A stretch of DNA of 64,000 bases, from positions 2,657,001-2,721,000 of the forward strand of contig OZ024843.1 in NCBI GenBank assembly GCA_964017145.1, read 5' to 3'. This document shows, in pieces, positions 45,501 through 55,802 of the stretch; within the stretch, counting starts at the first letter, position 1; each line of letters begins with the position of its first letter. A model generated the notes under the pieces. It was not told the origin of the DNA and searched no databases. It saw only the letters and a list, made by a program, of their open reading frames with translations. Origin of the DNA: Agrocybe praecox. Taxonomy: Eukaryota; Basidiomycota; Agaricomycetes; Agaricales; Agrocybaceae. Both the position numbers and the translations under genes were made by a program.

Positions 45501-46560
45501 GGAATTTGGTGAGGGACTGAGCAGTTAGTTTCTCAGTAGTTGACCCTGGAGTATGTGACGTCATTGGTAAGTAGTCGTTTGGTGTGCACTGTCCTATTCA
45601 ACAGCCTTGTCAAACACGTAGTACATGCCAATCGGCCCGATGGTTAACGATGAAGGCCTCGTTGCTTTTGAAATAACTCGTTGGTTCAAGATGTCTGAAG
45701 CAAGGTGAGATACATGGTTGTATGTTTTTCAAGCATGTTCACGTTAGGACGTGTGCCCTTCATCTCAAACCCTGGAAGGCTCGAAGCATACAACCCCTCC
45801 CTTGTTCACTTCACATACACTGCGTTTCTGGACTAAGAAAAGCCCCTTCAACGGCTCAAACGCGTGTATTTCATGACACAAATCTAAACATGGTGTTATT
45901 CAATAAGGACTCGAAACACCCCTTACAGGACTGCGTTTGCGTTATTAGAGGAATGTCCGCAGGTGGCGAGTTCCATTGGATGAATAGGCGTGCTCGATTT
46001 AGCTCCTTTGCTTAGAATAACATTCATTAATGACTTAATTCGACTCTGTGCCGGTCAACTGTAAATAGGTTATCAATTGTTTCCAGGAGATATGAGTTCA
46101 TTTGGCTCACTCGTATACATTTGGCGTTGAGTCCCTCTGACATATGAAATTCATAGAACGTCGTTCCGTTTCATATTATGAGATGAAATGTTCCAGGACA
46201 ACGCCATTTATAAATGAAGCCACCTCGCAGGAATCGTCCTCCGATGAAGTTAAAGAACATAAAAATAAATATTTTCACCGGAGTTAGTAAAATGAACAAA
46301 AATTGAAATTAACCCTCACCATTAAGTATTCGAATGGCGGGGACAGATTGAGTTTCTATTGACGGCGGTCACTCATTTGAGATTTTGAGAGGGGAACAGT
46401 GTGATTGTGAACTTGAGATAGAACCCAGTGTGAGTTTAATGAATTTTGGTGATACAAAAACATGAAAGGATCATTTTAATCAAGCGTATTTACCAGGGAA
46501 CCTATATTCGTAAATCTTCAGAGCAACCCTGACATATCAAACGAGAGCGACTCGCCCCCG
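45501..46560. other. About 1 kb without supported genes
   Basis: Interval between the SnoaL-like gene and the FAD oxidase. Only short open frames; one plus-strand frame (45722-46015) has Cys/His content but no coding pattern, splice context or family. AT-rich toward the oxidase end. No repeat or RNA gene seen. Confidence 0.4.
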
Positions 46561-48320
46561 TTATGCCGGAACAATTGGGAACCACTTGTTGAAAATATTG
46601 TCTGGATCATATTTCTTCTTGATACCCTGAAGCTTGGGATAGTTCACTCCGAATGTAAGTTGAGCTTTGTCGACAATACTATCCGACTTTCCAGCGCTGA
46701 CTGCGTAGTCAGGGTCTGTTAAAAACAATGCAGAAATCACATTAGCAAGGTAAATGGCTATCATGTCAGGTGGTACCACATACCATAATTACTGTATCCA
46801 AGACTTTGGGAGATGGTCAAATCAGGTGCACTTCCGGCAAGGATACTAGTCAGTTCTTTGGCAAGTTCCCTCCCTTCTTCTGTGCGGTCTTGAACTGATT
46901 GATTCCAAGTCAGGTTAATCAGGATATTTGAGGTGATTTCTCGACGGAAGGCAGTCGCATGTGTAGGCACCGAGTTTATCTTGTCCAAAGGAACGTATTC
47001 GTAAATGATTTGGCCGATAATATTGCCTTCTTTGACAGTCTTCATGAGCCTGTTATGAGCTTGCAGGACCGCTTCAGGGTGAGGTCGTATGAGAGCAACT
47101 CCTTTCTGATACACTCCTCGGCCATGCATCGTCATAGGATTCTGGAGTGCGTTGAGCTCCTCAAACGGGATCTCTTTCGTCATGTCGGCAACAGGTCCTG
47201 TATTAAAGACGCATTAAAGTTACCCTTGATCTTTCATGGCCGAAACGAACTGACCTATGTCGAAGAGGAATTTGAACTTTTCCCTCCCCTCCGACTCTGA
47301 CCCGTTGTAGAAAAGAATAATACCAAATGCCGGCTGAAACCTCATTATCAACGAGAACATTAAAGGCAGGGTTTTCAAATGACACTCACATTCCCATCGG
47401 GAGTGGGCGTGCTAACCTGGAACATTGCTTCGTTTTTCCGTTCGGTCTTCAACCATTCGTTCGTAGCTTCAATGATTTGCACCAATTTGGGAGGCGGAAA
47501 TATGAGAAGTCCAGAATACACTGTTGCCCTTTGAGGATGTAATTTGAAAACGAATTCAGTGACGACGCCAAAGTTTCCTCCTCCCCCTCGAACGGCAAAA
47601 TACAAGTCAGGGTTCTCATCTTCATTTGCGATAAGCACCGACCCGTTTGCAGTAACGAGAGTAACCTCATAGTAATTAGTTTGTACAATCTTCCTTAGAT
47701 ACTGTCAGGATGGATCGAGATCGACATACCTGAACAAGACTATCAATTGCTAATCCGTGCTCGCCACTCAGCCATCCATATCCGCCCCCGAGAACTAGAC
47801 TAGAAGCTTTTTAAATACTGCGTCTTTTAGAAAGATAGTTGATAACGAACCCGCCAACACCTGTCTGATTATCCATAACTGATTTGAAAAATCGCAATCC
47901 ATAGAACCAAAAAACACGTACGTGATTCACAGTCCCAGCCACAGTAGCAAGACCATGCCTTATCGTAGCTTTATCGACAGCTTCCCATAGAGCCCCCCCA
48001 CCGACATACGCAAGTTTCTTTTCCACATCAACTGTGGCCCCATTCATGTAACGAGAGAGATCAATGACAAGACCACCTTCAACCGAAGAAGCTCCGCCTG
48101 CGCTGTGACCTCCACCACGAACGGCGATGGGTAGAGAATTTTCCTTTGCAAACTGTATAGAGCTGATAACATCTTCATTGTCTTTCGCGAATGCGACTAT
48201 CTTTGCCCCGCGTTCTGCATTTGCTGCCCATCGAGCGATAGCTTCTTTATACCCAGAATCTCCAGGAACAACAACATCGCCTTTGATGTCTGGGCCTTGA
48301 CTGTTCTTGTTATCGGACAT
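46561..48320 (-). CDS. FAD-linked oxidase, PCMH/berberine-bridge type
   Basis: Flavoprotein oxidase of the VAO/PCMH family. Six exons or so. N-terminal FAD domain: VVVPGDSGYKEAIARW, AFAKDNEDVISSIQFAKENSLPIAVRGGGHSAGGASS, where the histidine of RGGGHS is the usual 8-alpha covalent FAD site. It continues [43 protein letters not shown] (in parts) and [33 protein letters not shown]. The middle and C-terminus hold the substrate domain, and the end KKYDPDNIFNKWFPIVPA is the BBE-type C-terminal motif. The second covalent Cys of bicovalent enzymes appears to be absent (VAGTVNH at that place). No secretion signal (MSDNKNSQGPDIKG), so likely intracellular. Substrate unknown. The gene may be metabolic or accessory. 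Confidence 0.9.
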
Positions 48321-48618
48321 GATGAAGTATACGTCTGCACAGAAGAGTTGAAAGGGATGGCAGATCTTTACCAGTGGTTATATCAGGAATTCTGTAAGCA
48401 AAGTTCTCAGCGGATATCGCGATTCGATCCGCGTCGAGTGTGTGTTAACACGGCCTTGCGTGGCATTTTATAAGCTTCGGTGTGTGCTTATGATTGAAAG
48501 CCGGGAAAGCCTGGGAGGTCATAAACAAGGAAACCAGCGGTGGCGGTGAAAATCCGTCTAAATTTGACCCGCCAGACCAACAGTGCCAGACAACTTCTGA
48601 ACTTCAAGCTCAAATTCC

Positions 48619-50130
48619 ATGCTTGCTCTCAGATTATGCAGACCACCATCTTTCTCTCTTCAAAAGGCCTCACTAACTCGCGGATGTCCTCTTAAGCTAT
48701 TTTACTACTATGAAAGACGTATATCTTCTACAACAAAGTCTTCTTTTGAACCCACGCGACAAGGATTCCATAAAGTAACCTGTTTGCCCTTGTTTTTGGA
48801 ACGCAGTACTTATATGCTAATAGTCATATTTCTTATCTTATAGACTATTGGAACGCACAATGGCACATTCCACTGTGATGAGGCCCTCGCAGTCTACTTA
48901 TTGAGACAGACTTCCACCTACCGTGATGCAAGTATCAAGCGTACTCGCAACCCTGCGGTTCTCGCGACCTGTGATGTTGTTGTCGATGTCGGCGGAGTAT
49001 ACGACGAATCCAAGCAACTATTTGATCACCATCAGAAGGATTTCAACGAAGTATTTGGATACGGTGGCAAAACCAAGTTGTCTTCTGCTGGCCTTGTGTA
49101 CAAGTAAATGTTTCCGTTGCATATCCATGTTCTCATACTTATCCCAAATTTTCGTTTCTATAAGGCATTTTGGGCAAGAAGTTATTGCAAAAAAAACACA
49201 GTCACCCTTGTCGAATCCTAAAGTTGACCTCCTCTGGGTAAAAATGTATAAGGTGTTAAGGAAAACTATATTTGTATTCTTCACTCACTAATTTCTGGCG
49301 CTAGGACTTCATTGAAGCAATCGATGGAATTGACAATGGAATTTCGCAATATGAAAATGATATCTTTCCTAAATATCGAAATGCAACTGATCTATCCAGC
49401 CGTATCAAGCGTCTAAATCCTTGGTGGAACCAGCCCACAGATGCGCAGACTGTCGATGTATGTTCCTGACTATCATGCCGTTTATAACCTTATAACACTT
49501 GCCTTTATTTTGTAGGCTCAATTTGAGAACGCCTCTGCACTGGCTGGCTCAGAATTTTTGCATAGATTAAATTATTACGCAACTGCTTGGCTCCCGGCTC
49601 GAGATATTCTGATATCCTCTGTCGCAACCAGCAAAGCCACCGTAGATCCAGCTGGAAAGATCATTGTACTGGAGCAAGTGATTCCTTGGAAAGTGAGGAC
49701 TTTTTTCTACTACTGATAGAGTTTGAGAGTTTGATTTATCTTTATTGTTGTTTTGAATGTTTAATCCTAGGTTCATTTATTTGCATTGGAATACGATAAG
49801 AACTTCACAGAAATTGAGGCTGATCAAGCAACATATGTCGTGTATCCCGACGTTCGAGGAACTTGGCGCATACAGGCAGTCCCCATGGATTCGCAGAATT
49901 TTGAGTCCCGTAAGGCTCTTCCCGTGGCTTGGAGGGGACTACAAGGCGAAGAGCTTTCCAAAGCCTCTGGTATCGACGGCGGAATTTTCATACATGGATC
50001 TGGCTTCATCGGTGGTAATTTGCTCTCTTTAAGTAATCATCGGATTTTAACCGATTCTGACTATTTTGATACAGGGAGCAAGACAAAAGAAAGTGCTCTG
50101 AAGCTAGCCCAAGCAGCCCTTTCCATGTAA
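48619..50130 (+). CDS. MYG1: MYG1/GAMM1 exonuclease-like (UPF0160), mitochondrial or nuclear
   Basis: DHH-related metal-dependent family; human MYG1 is a 3'-5' RNA exonuclease in nucleoli and mitochondria. The start ([22 protein letters not shown]) looks like a mitochondrial presequence. Exon 2 begins at the conserved [23 protein letters not shown], with metal ligands H-x-G-x-F-H-x-D. It continues [25 protein letters not shown] (DHH-type), [17 protein letters not shown], then [17 protein letters not shown]. The C-terminal half has [77 protein letters not shown] (shown in parts). Full length. Exon joins at HK-TIG, YK-HFG and [11 protein letters not shown] keep the frame. An upstream UTR or intron may exist. 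Confidence 0.9.
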
Positions 50131-50995
50131 ACAAGAAGTGCCTCTATAATCGCTATCGAGGCAACGCGCCAAGTAGTAATAACGATCTAGCAAAAGACAC
50201 ACTCCTCCCATCTATCGTGAATCTTTTAGGGTGGACGGTCCGCAACGGAACGACTCGAACCATCTTGTATCCTTTTTGATCTTATTATCCGGGAATCCAG
50301 ATTCTTTCTGCTACGCTCAACACAACTTGCACGTTATTGTTTTCGTTTGTATTGAAAAATCTGGTTCACATCCATCTCGCCCTTGTATCTCACTCGCATT
50401 ATCTTTGATTCCCAGCAATCTGCTTATGAGACCCTCATCTCTAGCCGCTACGCCTGCCAGTGAATACAATGATGGCCAGCGATGACCCAGATTTTAAATA
50501 AGGCGTTGGGGTCATTTTTGTAAAATGACACCTACAGTTCCTCGGTCGCCCTCGTAGCCGTTAAGTCACACATTTGGTGTTGGGTGACATCATCTAGATC
50601 TGCAGTGACTCTCGACGTACGCGCAGCGGAGAAGATGCTTCATCCTAAGTGATCCGAGACTTTTTCTGTCAATCTCCTTGGCTTCTTGACAGAATCCGAG
50701 TGTATACCCGATTGCAACAAGTCCTAGAATGGCGGTCTTTGACGACAAGGTTGGTCAGGAACTCCCTCATGGCCATTGAACCGTGCCATTTCTTGAACCG
50801 GCGTCATTGTATAATCACACTATGGAGCTGACATCCCGTTGGTCGACCCTCGAGTTGTCCTTGAGGCATCAGCACAGCAAAATCTGAACAAACCTCGTTT
50901 CAGCTTGTTGGACTGCGTATAAAGACAATGCTTCGCTGTTTGACGGCCCTCTTCAACCCTCACTACTCTGCGTTTTGTACTCTCCAGATTCAACG
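50131..50995. other. 865 bases without supported genes
   Basis: Plus-strand interval between MYG1 and the DUF6741-like gene. Several short open frames; none has a domain or a credible splice pattern. Likely 3' UTR of MYG1 and promoter of the next gene. Confidence 0.4.
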
Positions 50996-51958
50996 ATGTC
51001 GTACAGTCAAGGATACGACCAGCAATACGACCCCTACACTATGTCCCGGTCTATGTCTCGTAGACAATCCATCGGTTACCCAGGAAGCTATCCTGGGACA
51101 GCATATCCTCAACAAACGCACTATGATGGTATGGCGGGGTCCGAGGTAATTACCTTTAATTTCTAAAACTCTTTCAACTCATCATTCTCATCGCCGAAAC
51201 CCACAGTACCCGCAATCCTATCCAATGTACGGTGCACCTAGTAGCGCAATCAGCCGACGTCTGACAAATCAAGGTAACTCAATCCCAGCAATTTTTGGTT
51301 CCAGAGCTGATTGCATACTGCAGGATATGATATGGAAGACCCTTACTATGGTGGTCAACAGCTAGCCCTTTCGCATACCAGCTCGATGGGAATGGGAATG
51401 TCTAGGCACCGCCGTCACTCGCAAGTTTCTTTTGCTGGAAGACCTATGGGGCTTGAATCATACCGCTCTCCAAGCGCTCTTCACCTAAAGTTTAAGCGAA
51501 AGGGTTCTTTCACCTCTGGTATTGGGCTTGATGAAGCTCAATCGCACATTCGGCTTTCTGGAAACGACTCTTACTCGTTCCATGACTTGCATGCTGATGG
51601 CCGTGGGCGCATTCATTTGAGGGTTAAGGTATGTCAGATTTCTTTTGCTCCGGCGACTTGCACGAGCTAACGCAATACCCTGTGATTCACAGTGGACAGG
51701 TTATTCTTCCCTCACATACGAGATCCCGCTGGACGGGTACGATGGCCGTGTTGATTTACAGACACTCGCAAGGCGAGTGTCGAGGGCTTGTGTGCACTAT
51801 CTTCAGGTAGGCAGTACTAAGATTTATCCCTCGCTTTCTCTCACGTTAATCTTTGCTCACAGGCTAATGTTATTCCCATTGTTTGGGATCGTGTGCTGTT
51901 GCACCACTTGGAGGAAGTTTCATATGGTGTTTGGCAGCCCATGCTTTCTACACGTTGA
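50996..51958 (+). CDS. Conserved fungal protein, DUF6741-like
   Basis: Several exons. The N-terminal third is low complexity, rich in Tyr/Gln/Ser/Met (MSYSQGYDQQYDPYT, SMSRSM-like, YPGSYPGTAYPQQ, YPMYGAPSSAISRR). The C-terminal half is compact: SPSALHLKFKRKGSFTSGIGLDEAQ, HIRLSGNDSYSFHDLHADGRGRIHLRVKWTGYSSLTYEIPL (in parts), GYDGRVDLQTLARRVSRACVHYLQ, NVIPIVWDRVLLHHLEEVSYGVWQPML. I recall this as a basidiomycete domain of unknown function, named DUF6741 to my memory but not checked. Function unknown; no signal peptide or membrane segment. The last exon joins at LQ-ANVIPI after an AG acceptor at about 51863. Confidence 0.7.
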
Positions 51959-52383
51959 TTGTGTGCCTGTGCATCGTGCATGGATGTGCACCACTGTGCC
52001 GTCCCCAGACTGACCCCATCGACATCCATACTGAAAAGAACCTCTCCAAAAAGTGTTTACTCAAGCATTACTCTTTTAAACCGCATGACATGTTTAGCTT
52101 TGGCTTATGATCCTTTCCTTCGTCAATATAAGGAAATTAGTAGTTGTATATCTGATCTTCGAGTTTTTGTTGCTGTAGTAGTCCGTTTGAGGAGACCTCA
52201 AAAATATACCCCCTTCATACCTACATTTTATGCTTGTTATTTTATTTTATGTACATTTACGTAGCCAATATTTTATGTGTGTATGTATTAAAAATCCTTG
52301 AGCCTGCAAACACGTTCCGATATAAGATAAACAAGAAAGTCACAAACAACCTATCTACAATCATTAAAGAGTACACATACGTT
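51959..52383. other. Intergenic, convergent interval
   Basis: 425 AT-rich bases between convergent genes. Only short open frames without support. Presumably both 3' untranslated regions. Confidence 0.4.
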
Positions 52384-53944
52384 CTAGTTCATGAAAGGGT
52401 TACATCTACAAAACATAGCCTTGACGGCAAAGCTGGTAATACTGCCAAGTGACAGTCCACCCACAAGGCAGAAACTCGCCACAGTAGCAGCAACATCCAC
52501 ATCTTCTGGTCTACCTTTTAGCCTTGGGTTGTGTTCTAGAGATGGCGCGGACATCATGCACATGCTCGAGATGTATCCGTTCGAGAGGCCGAACAGGAAG
52601 AGGATAAGCATGAAGAGAAAATCGGAACTGATAATTGCCTCGGTATCCGTAGAGATGGAATCGCGCTGGATATTGCACATAAGGAAAAGAGGGATAAATA
52701 GGGTTCGGGAGAGAGAAAGAGTGAGGAGCCGATTTGCAGACCATATGAGCAAAGACTGGAATGTACACATGTATCGTCCAAGGAAATCTCCCAGGTTAAA
52801 CACTAGGAAGTGTATGGCACTGAATAACAAAGGGTGTATCGTTGGGCTTATGGGTTGAACGGACGTCGTTATGGGTGGATACACAGCCTAAGAGGTGTTA
52901 GCTTGGTTTTAACAAGAAGGAGAATGACAAACACACCAGAGTTACAACGAAGACATATGCAACAGCAATTTCGTACGTGATATTCACTCGAGCAACTCTC
53001 AAGGCATTCGCCTTCTCGCTCGACAGCGAAACAGTCGTTTCGGGGTCGGACACGAGCCTTCGACTTTCATCGTGTGTACCTCCGATGATAGCCTCTTTCT
53101 CCAAGCTGCCCACTACGTGATGATACACTGGAGTCCGAATCATCCATTGATGCGCTAACAAACTGAATACCAAGAATACGGTGGACAGAGCGAAAAAAAC
53201 GAATGCCGATCTTTCTTCCGCCGAACCGTCACTCTTGTACGCTTTGGGTTTTCCATAGACAGATGCTGCTGCACTGATGACCTGAACACCACTGACAGCG
53301 ACCGCGACCGCTGCCTGGCCTGACATCATGGACTGAATAGCCAATGGGCCAAATAAAGACGCGACGGCGATGACGGACGTTTGTAGGTAGGCTCCAACTG
53401 TAGCCTGCGCGGCGCCATTAAACAGGATAAACGCGAAGAAGATACCGGGTGACGGGGTGAAGAATGTGCTGACAGTGAGCAGGAAATTGAGGATGACGAG
53501 CCATATTATCGTAGTATGGGTCTGACGAGATGGGCTCCTATCCTTTGAGGTCGCAGTTGCATGGGCCAGGAATATGAAGTTTGCAGCTGTGAATGTCGTC
53601 GTGAGATATGAGCCAAAGGTCGATCGTAGTGAGGATTTGGCCAGTCTAGAGGCGAAGAAAGGCATCGCTGTGATGACGACTACCGACACATTGCATTAGT
53701 AACAAACAACTTCATTGGCACTATTTTATATGATATTACCATTCCATGATAAGAGAACAGCACAACCAAGGATGAAGTATATCCACCTGATTCTTGAATC
53801 CACCAAAAAAGGTGGAGGATCGCTAGGCGGTGGTATTGGCTCAGCTGCCTCGCCGTCGAGCTCAATTTGCGACGTGTTTACATCGACTGATGTCCGAGGA
53901 ATTGTCCTGTAGAGAGGCTCTGGAGAACCCAAAGAAGTGGACAT
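52384..53944 (-). CDS. Equilibrative nucleoside transporter (ENT/SLC29, Fun26-like)
   Basis: Membrane transporter for nucleosides and bases; the yeast relative Fun26 acts in the vacuole. The N-terminus is a hydrophilic leader (MSTSLGSPEPLYRTIPRTSVDVNTSQIEL in parts) followed by the first span IYFILGCAVLLSWN-VVITAMPFFASRL, typical of ENT start motifs with a W-N next to the intron. Later segments: FTAANFIFLAHATAT, TIIWLVILNFLLTVSTFF, PGIFFAFILFNGAAQATVGAYLQTSVIAVASLFGP (in parts; this includes the conserved GA.GA..Q region), IQSMMSGQAAVAVAVSGVQVI. The large loop YGKPKAYKSDGSAEERS precedes further spans; the end has HFLVFNLGDFLGRY, SDFLFMLILFLFGLSNGYISSMCMM and SFCLVGGLSLGSITSFAV. Three exons. 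About ten to eleven spans. Substrate not assigned. Confidence 0.86.
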
Positions 53945-54098
53945 GGTGGATGGGAGTCAAGAGAGGACAGAGACAGGCTAATTAATAACAACATCACGAT
54001 TCACCAGCTCATGACCATTTAAATATAGCATAGTACGGTAAGAGAGCTTTTCTTTATGTGGGCTCATTAAGAAGTAAAGTATAATATGTGTATTGAAC

Positions 54099-55415
54099 TT
54101 ATGCAGCAACATCAGCCTTAGCAGCAGCCTTCCTTGTCCTCTTCTGCAAAACGGCAGGAATGACTTGGTTAGGCTCTTCCTTTAGTGTCAACTCAGTGAG
54201 GCGACGACGTTGTCTCTCCTCTTTCTTGGACTTCTTCTCTGCCTTCTTGGCCCATTTCACCATTTGGTCCGTATGCATCCATCTAGCTTTCTTCTTCTTC
54301 GCCTGCTCTTCCTCCACTTGTCCTCGCCATTTGAAAGCCGCATCAGCTCGAGCCTGCTTCTCGGTACGGCCATCAAGATGTTGCAACTCGTGAGATGTAA
54401 TTTTCTTCCTCAGGGCATCAACACCAGCTTGATAGGATTTCCAGCGTTCGAGCTTTTTCGCGCGCGAGTGGGGATTGGCGAGGTCGGGTTGCAGATAAAT
54501 TTCGAAAGGTGCCGAAGGGTCGTAGTATTTGTCAAGGTGTGAGTTGTACACGTAGTCGAGATATTCATTCTCGTCTGGTACTCGAGGGAGTGGTTCCGAA
54601 GGCGATGCGAACTGAGGTAATCGGTATGTAATTTTGGTGACTGCATCCTTTGTGGTGTCATAAAGTCCCGCTACAACCTGTCGTCAGTTATGGTACCACT
54701 ACCTGAAGAACAGTCTCAATACCTTCAGGATATCTTTTTTGAGGGAAGGATGGCCAGGGGATACGAATTCTGTCGCGAGGTTCTACCAATCGAGGAATGG
54801 TGGCCAGAGCATATCGATGCCAGATGTAACGAGCTTGTCTGTAGTTCCACTTAGGCTCGCTGGTTCCAACGCGCGACGCGAAGACCCTGTAAAGCAGACT
54901 CGTAGTTCGTACAAGCAATCAGCACAAAGGAACGTACTGCTGGTATATTGGAGCTCCGGTGGGGTCATCCGGGGGTCGGACGAGATGCTCGTCTATGTAC
55001 AGCTGGCATCTTGAGTAATGATAATTCTTGGTTTTCGGGGGCTGGTTGGGGTCAGCTGTGTCTTCCTATTCAATCATGACAACGATAGGTGAGCATAAAT
55101 GTAATGTCATAAAATAACTGGACATACGGCTGTACCCTTCAAGAAAACTCGGTTGCTCAGTCGATTTATACTCAGCACCTCGCGAATGGTGTTGGTCTTG
55201 TCTCCACGAAGGCGAACTTGGTCACCAGGAACAATGTTCCACCACTTTATTCGGTCCGCTGGTCGTACAGACTTGAGTTTGGGATCGTGTTTCGACCTGC
55301 GAATTAGCCACGCTCGCGGGATACTTCGCAAATGGTTGAAGTGCGTTGTGGCCGCGGATTGAGTCGTTGCATTGAGAGCATTCCGCTTCGTGAAGTATCT
55401 TAATGAGGAGGACAT
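54099..55415 (-). CDS. MRPL40: Mitochondrial large-subunit ribosomal protein uL24m (KOW)
   Basis: The N-terminus is a presequence (MSSSLRYFTKRNALNATTQSAATTHF in parts). The KOW domain follows: IKWWNIVPGDQVRLRGDKTNTIREVLSINRLSNRVFLKG (in parts), where VPGDQVRLRG is the KOW signature that binds ribosomal RNA. Then DDPTGAPIYQQ, SRVGTSEPKWNYRQARYIWHRYALATIPRLVEP, RIPWPSFPQK, and the mitochondrial-specific extension with lysine/arginine-rich runs (KKKKARWMHTDQMVKWAKKAEKKSKKEERQRRR in parts), ending RKAAAKADVAA. Four exons. The assignment to uL24m is from the KOW plus extension order; MRPL40 is the yeast name for this protein. Convergent or tail-to-head with ENT. A CACGTGA palindrome lies upstream at 55555-55562. 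Confidence 0.82.
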
Positions 55416-55802
55416 GTCTTAAGACGAATAGGATATGCAACTTTGCATAAACCAGTGTCTACAAGACAGATGGAAGAGAGGAAACGGCAACGGAGTTACG
55501 GAGCGCTGCACTGGCGCGTCTAAAGTCCGGTATTCTTCGAAAATATTACTCTTATCACGTGATGGGTCTCTTCACTTTGAAATTGGATACGCGTCTCAAG
55601 GCGCGACATAATTTATGAATTATATACCTCAAGCTTTCACTTGCATGTAGCATCATCGTCATATTTAAGAATTTTTTCGCGTTTCTCACCGGTGAGAAGG
55701 CATTTCGGATGGGTTGATACAAAACTTGTACAATAGATGGCTAAAGATAAATTAATCGACGTAACCTTACACACTCATAAAAAGGTCAGATTCCAAAAAG
55801 GG
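55416..55802. promoter_or_regulatory. Upstream region of uL24m with TCACGTGA at 55555-55562
   Basis: 387 bases between the 3' end of MBP1 and the start of uL24m, both on the minus strand. The perfect TCACGTGA palindrome is about 140 bases upstream of the uL24m start. The rest is AT-rich with no open frame of note. Confidence 0.4.

Noticed and set aside
45722..46015. Plus-strand open frame of 97 codons in the gene-poor pocket
   Set aside because: Irregular composition (CALHLKPW, CVCVIRGMS), no domain, no splice partners.
48421..48430. GATTCGATCC resembling a tRNA B box
   Set aside because: Flanking bases do not form a proper T-arm or acceptor stem and no A box is at the right distance.
50231..50262. 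GACTCGAACC on plus strand (GGTTCGAGTC on minus), T-loop-like
   Set aside because: The arms around it do not pair to a five-base stem, so no tRNA is supported.
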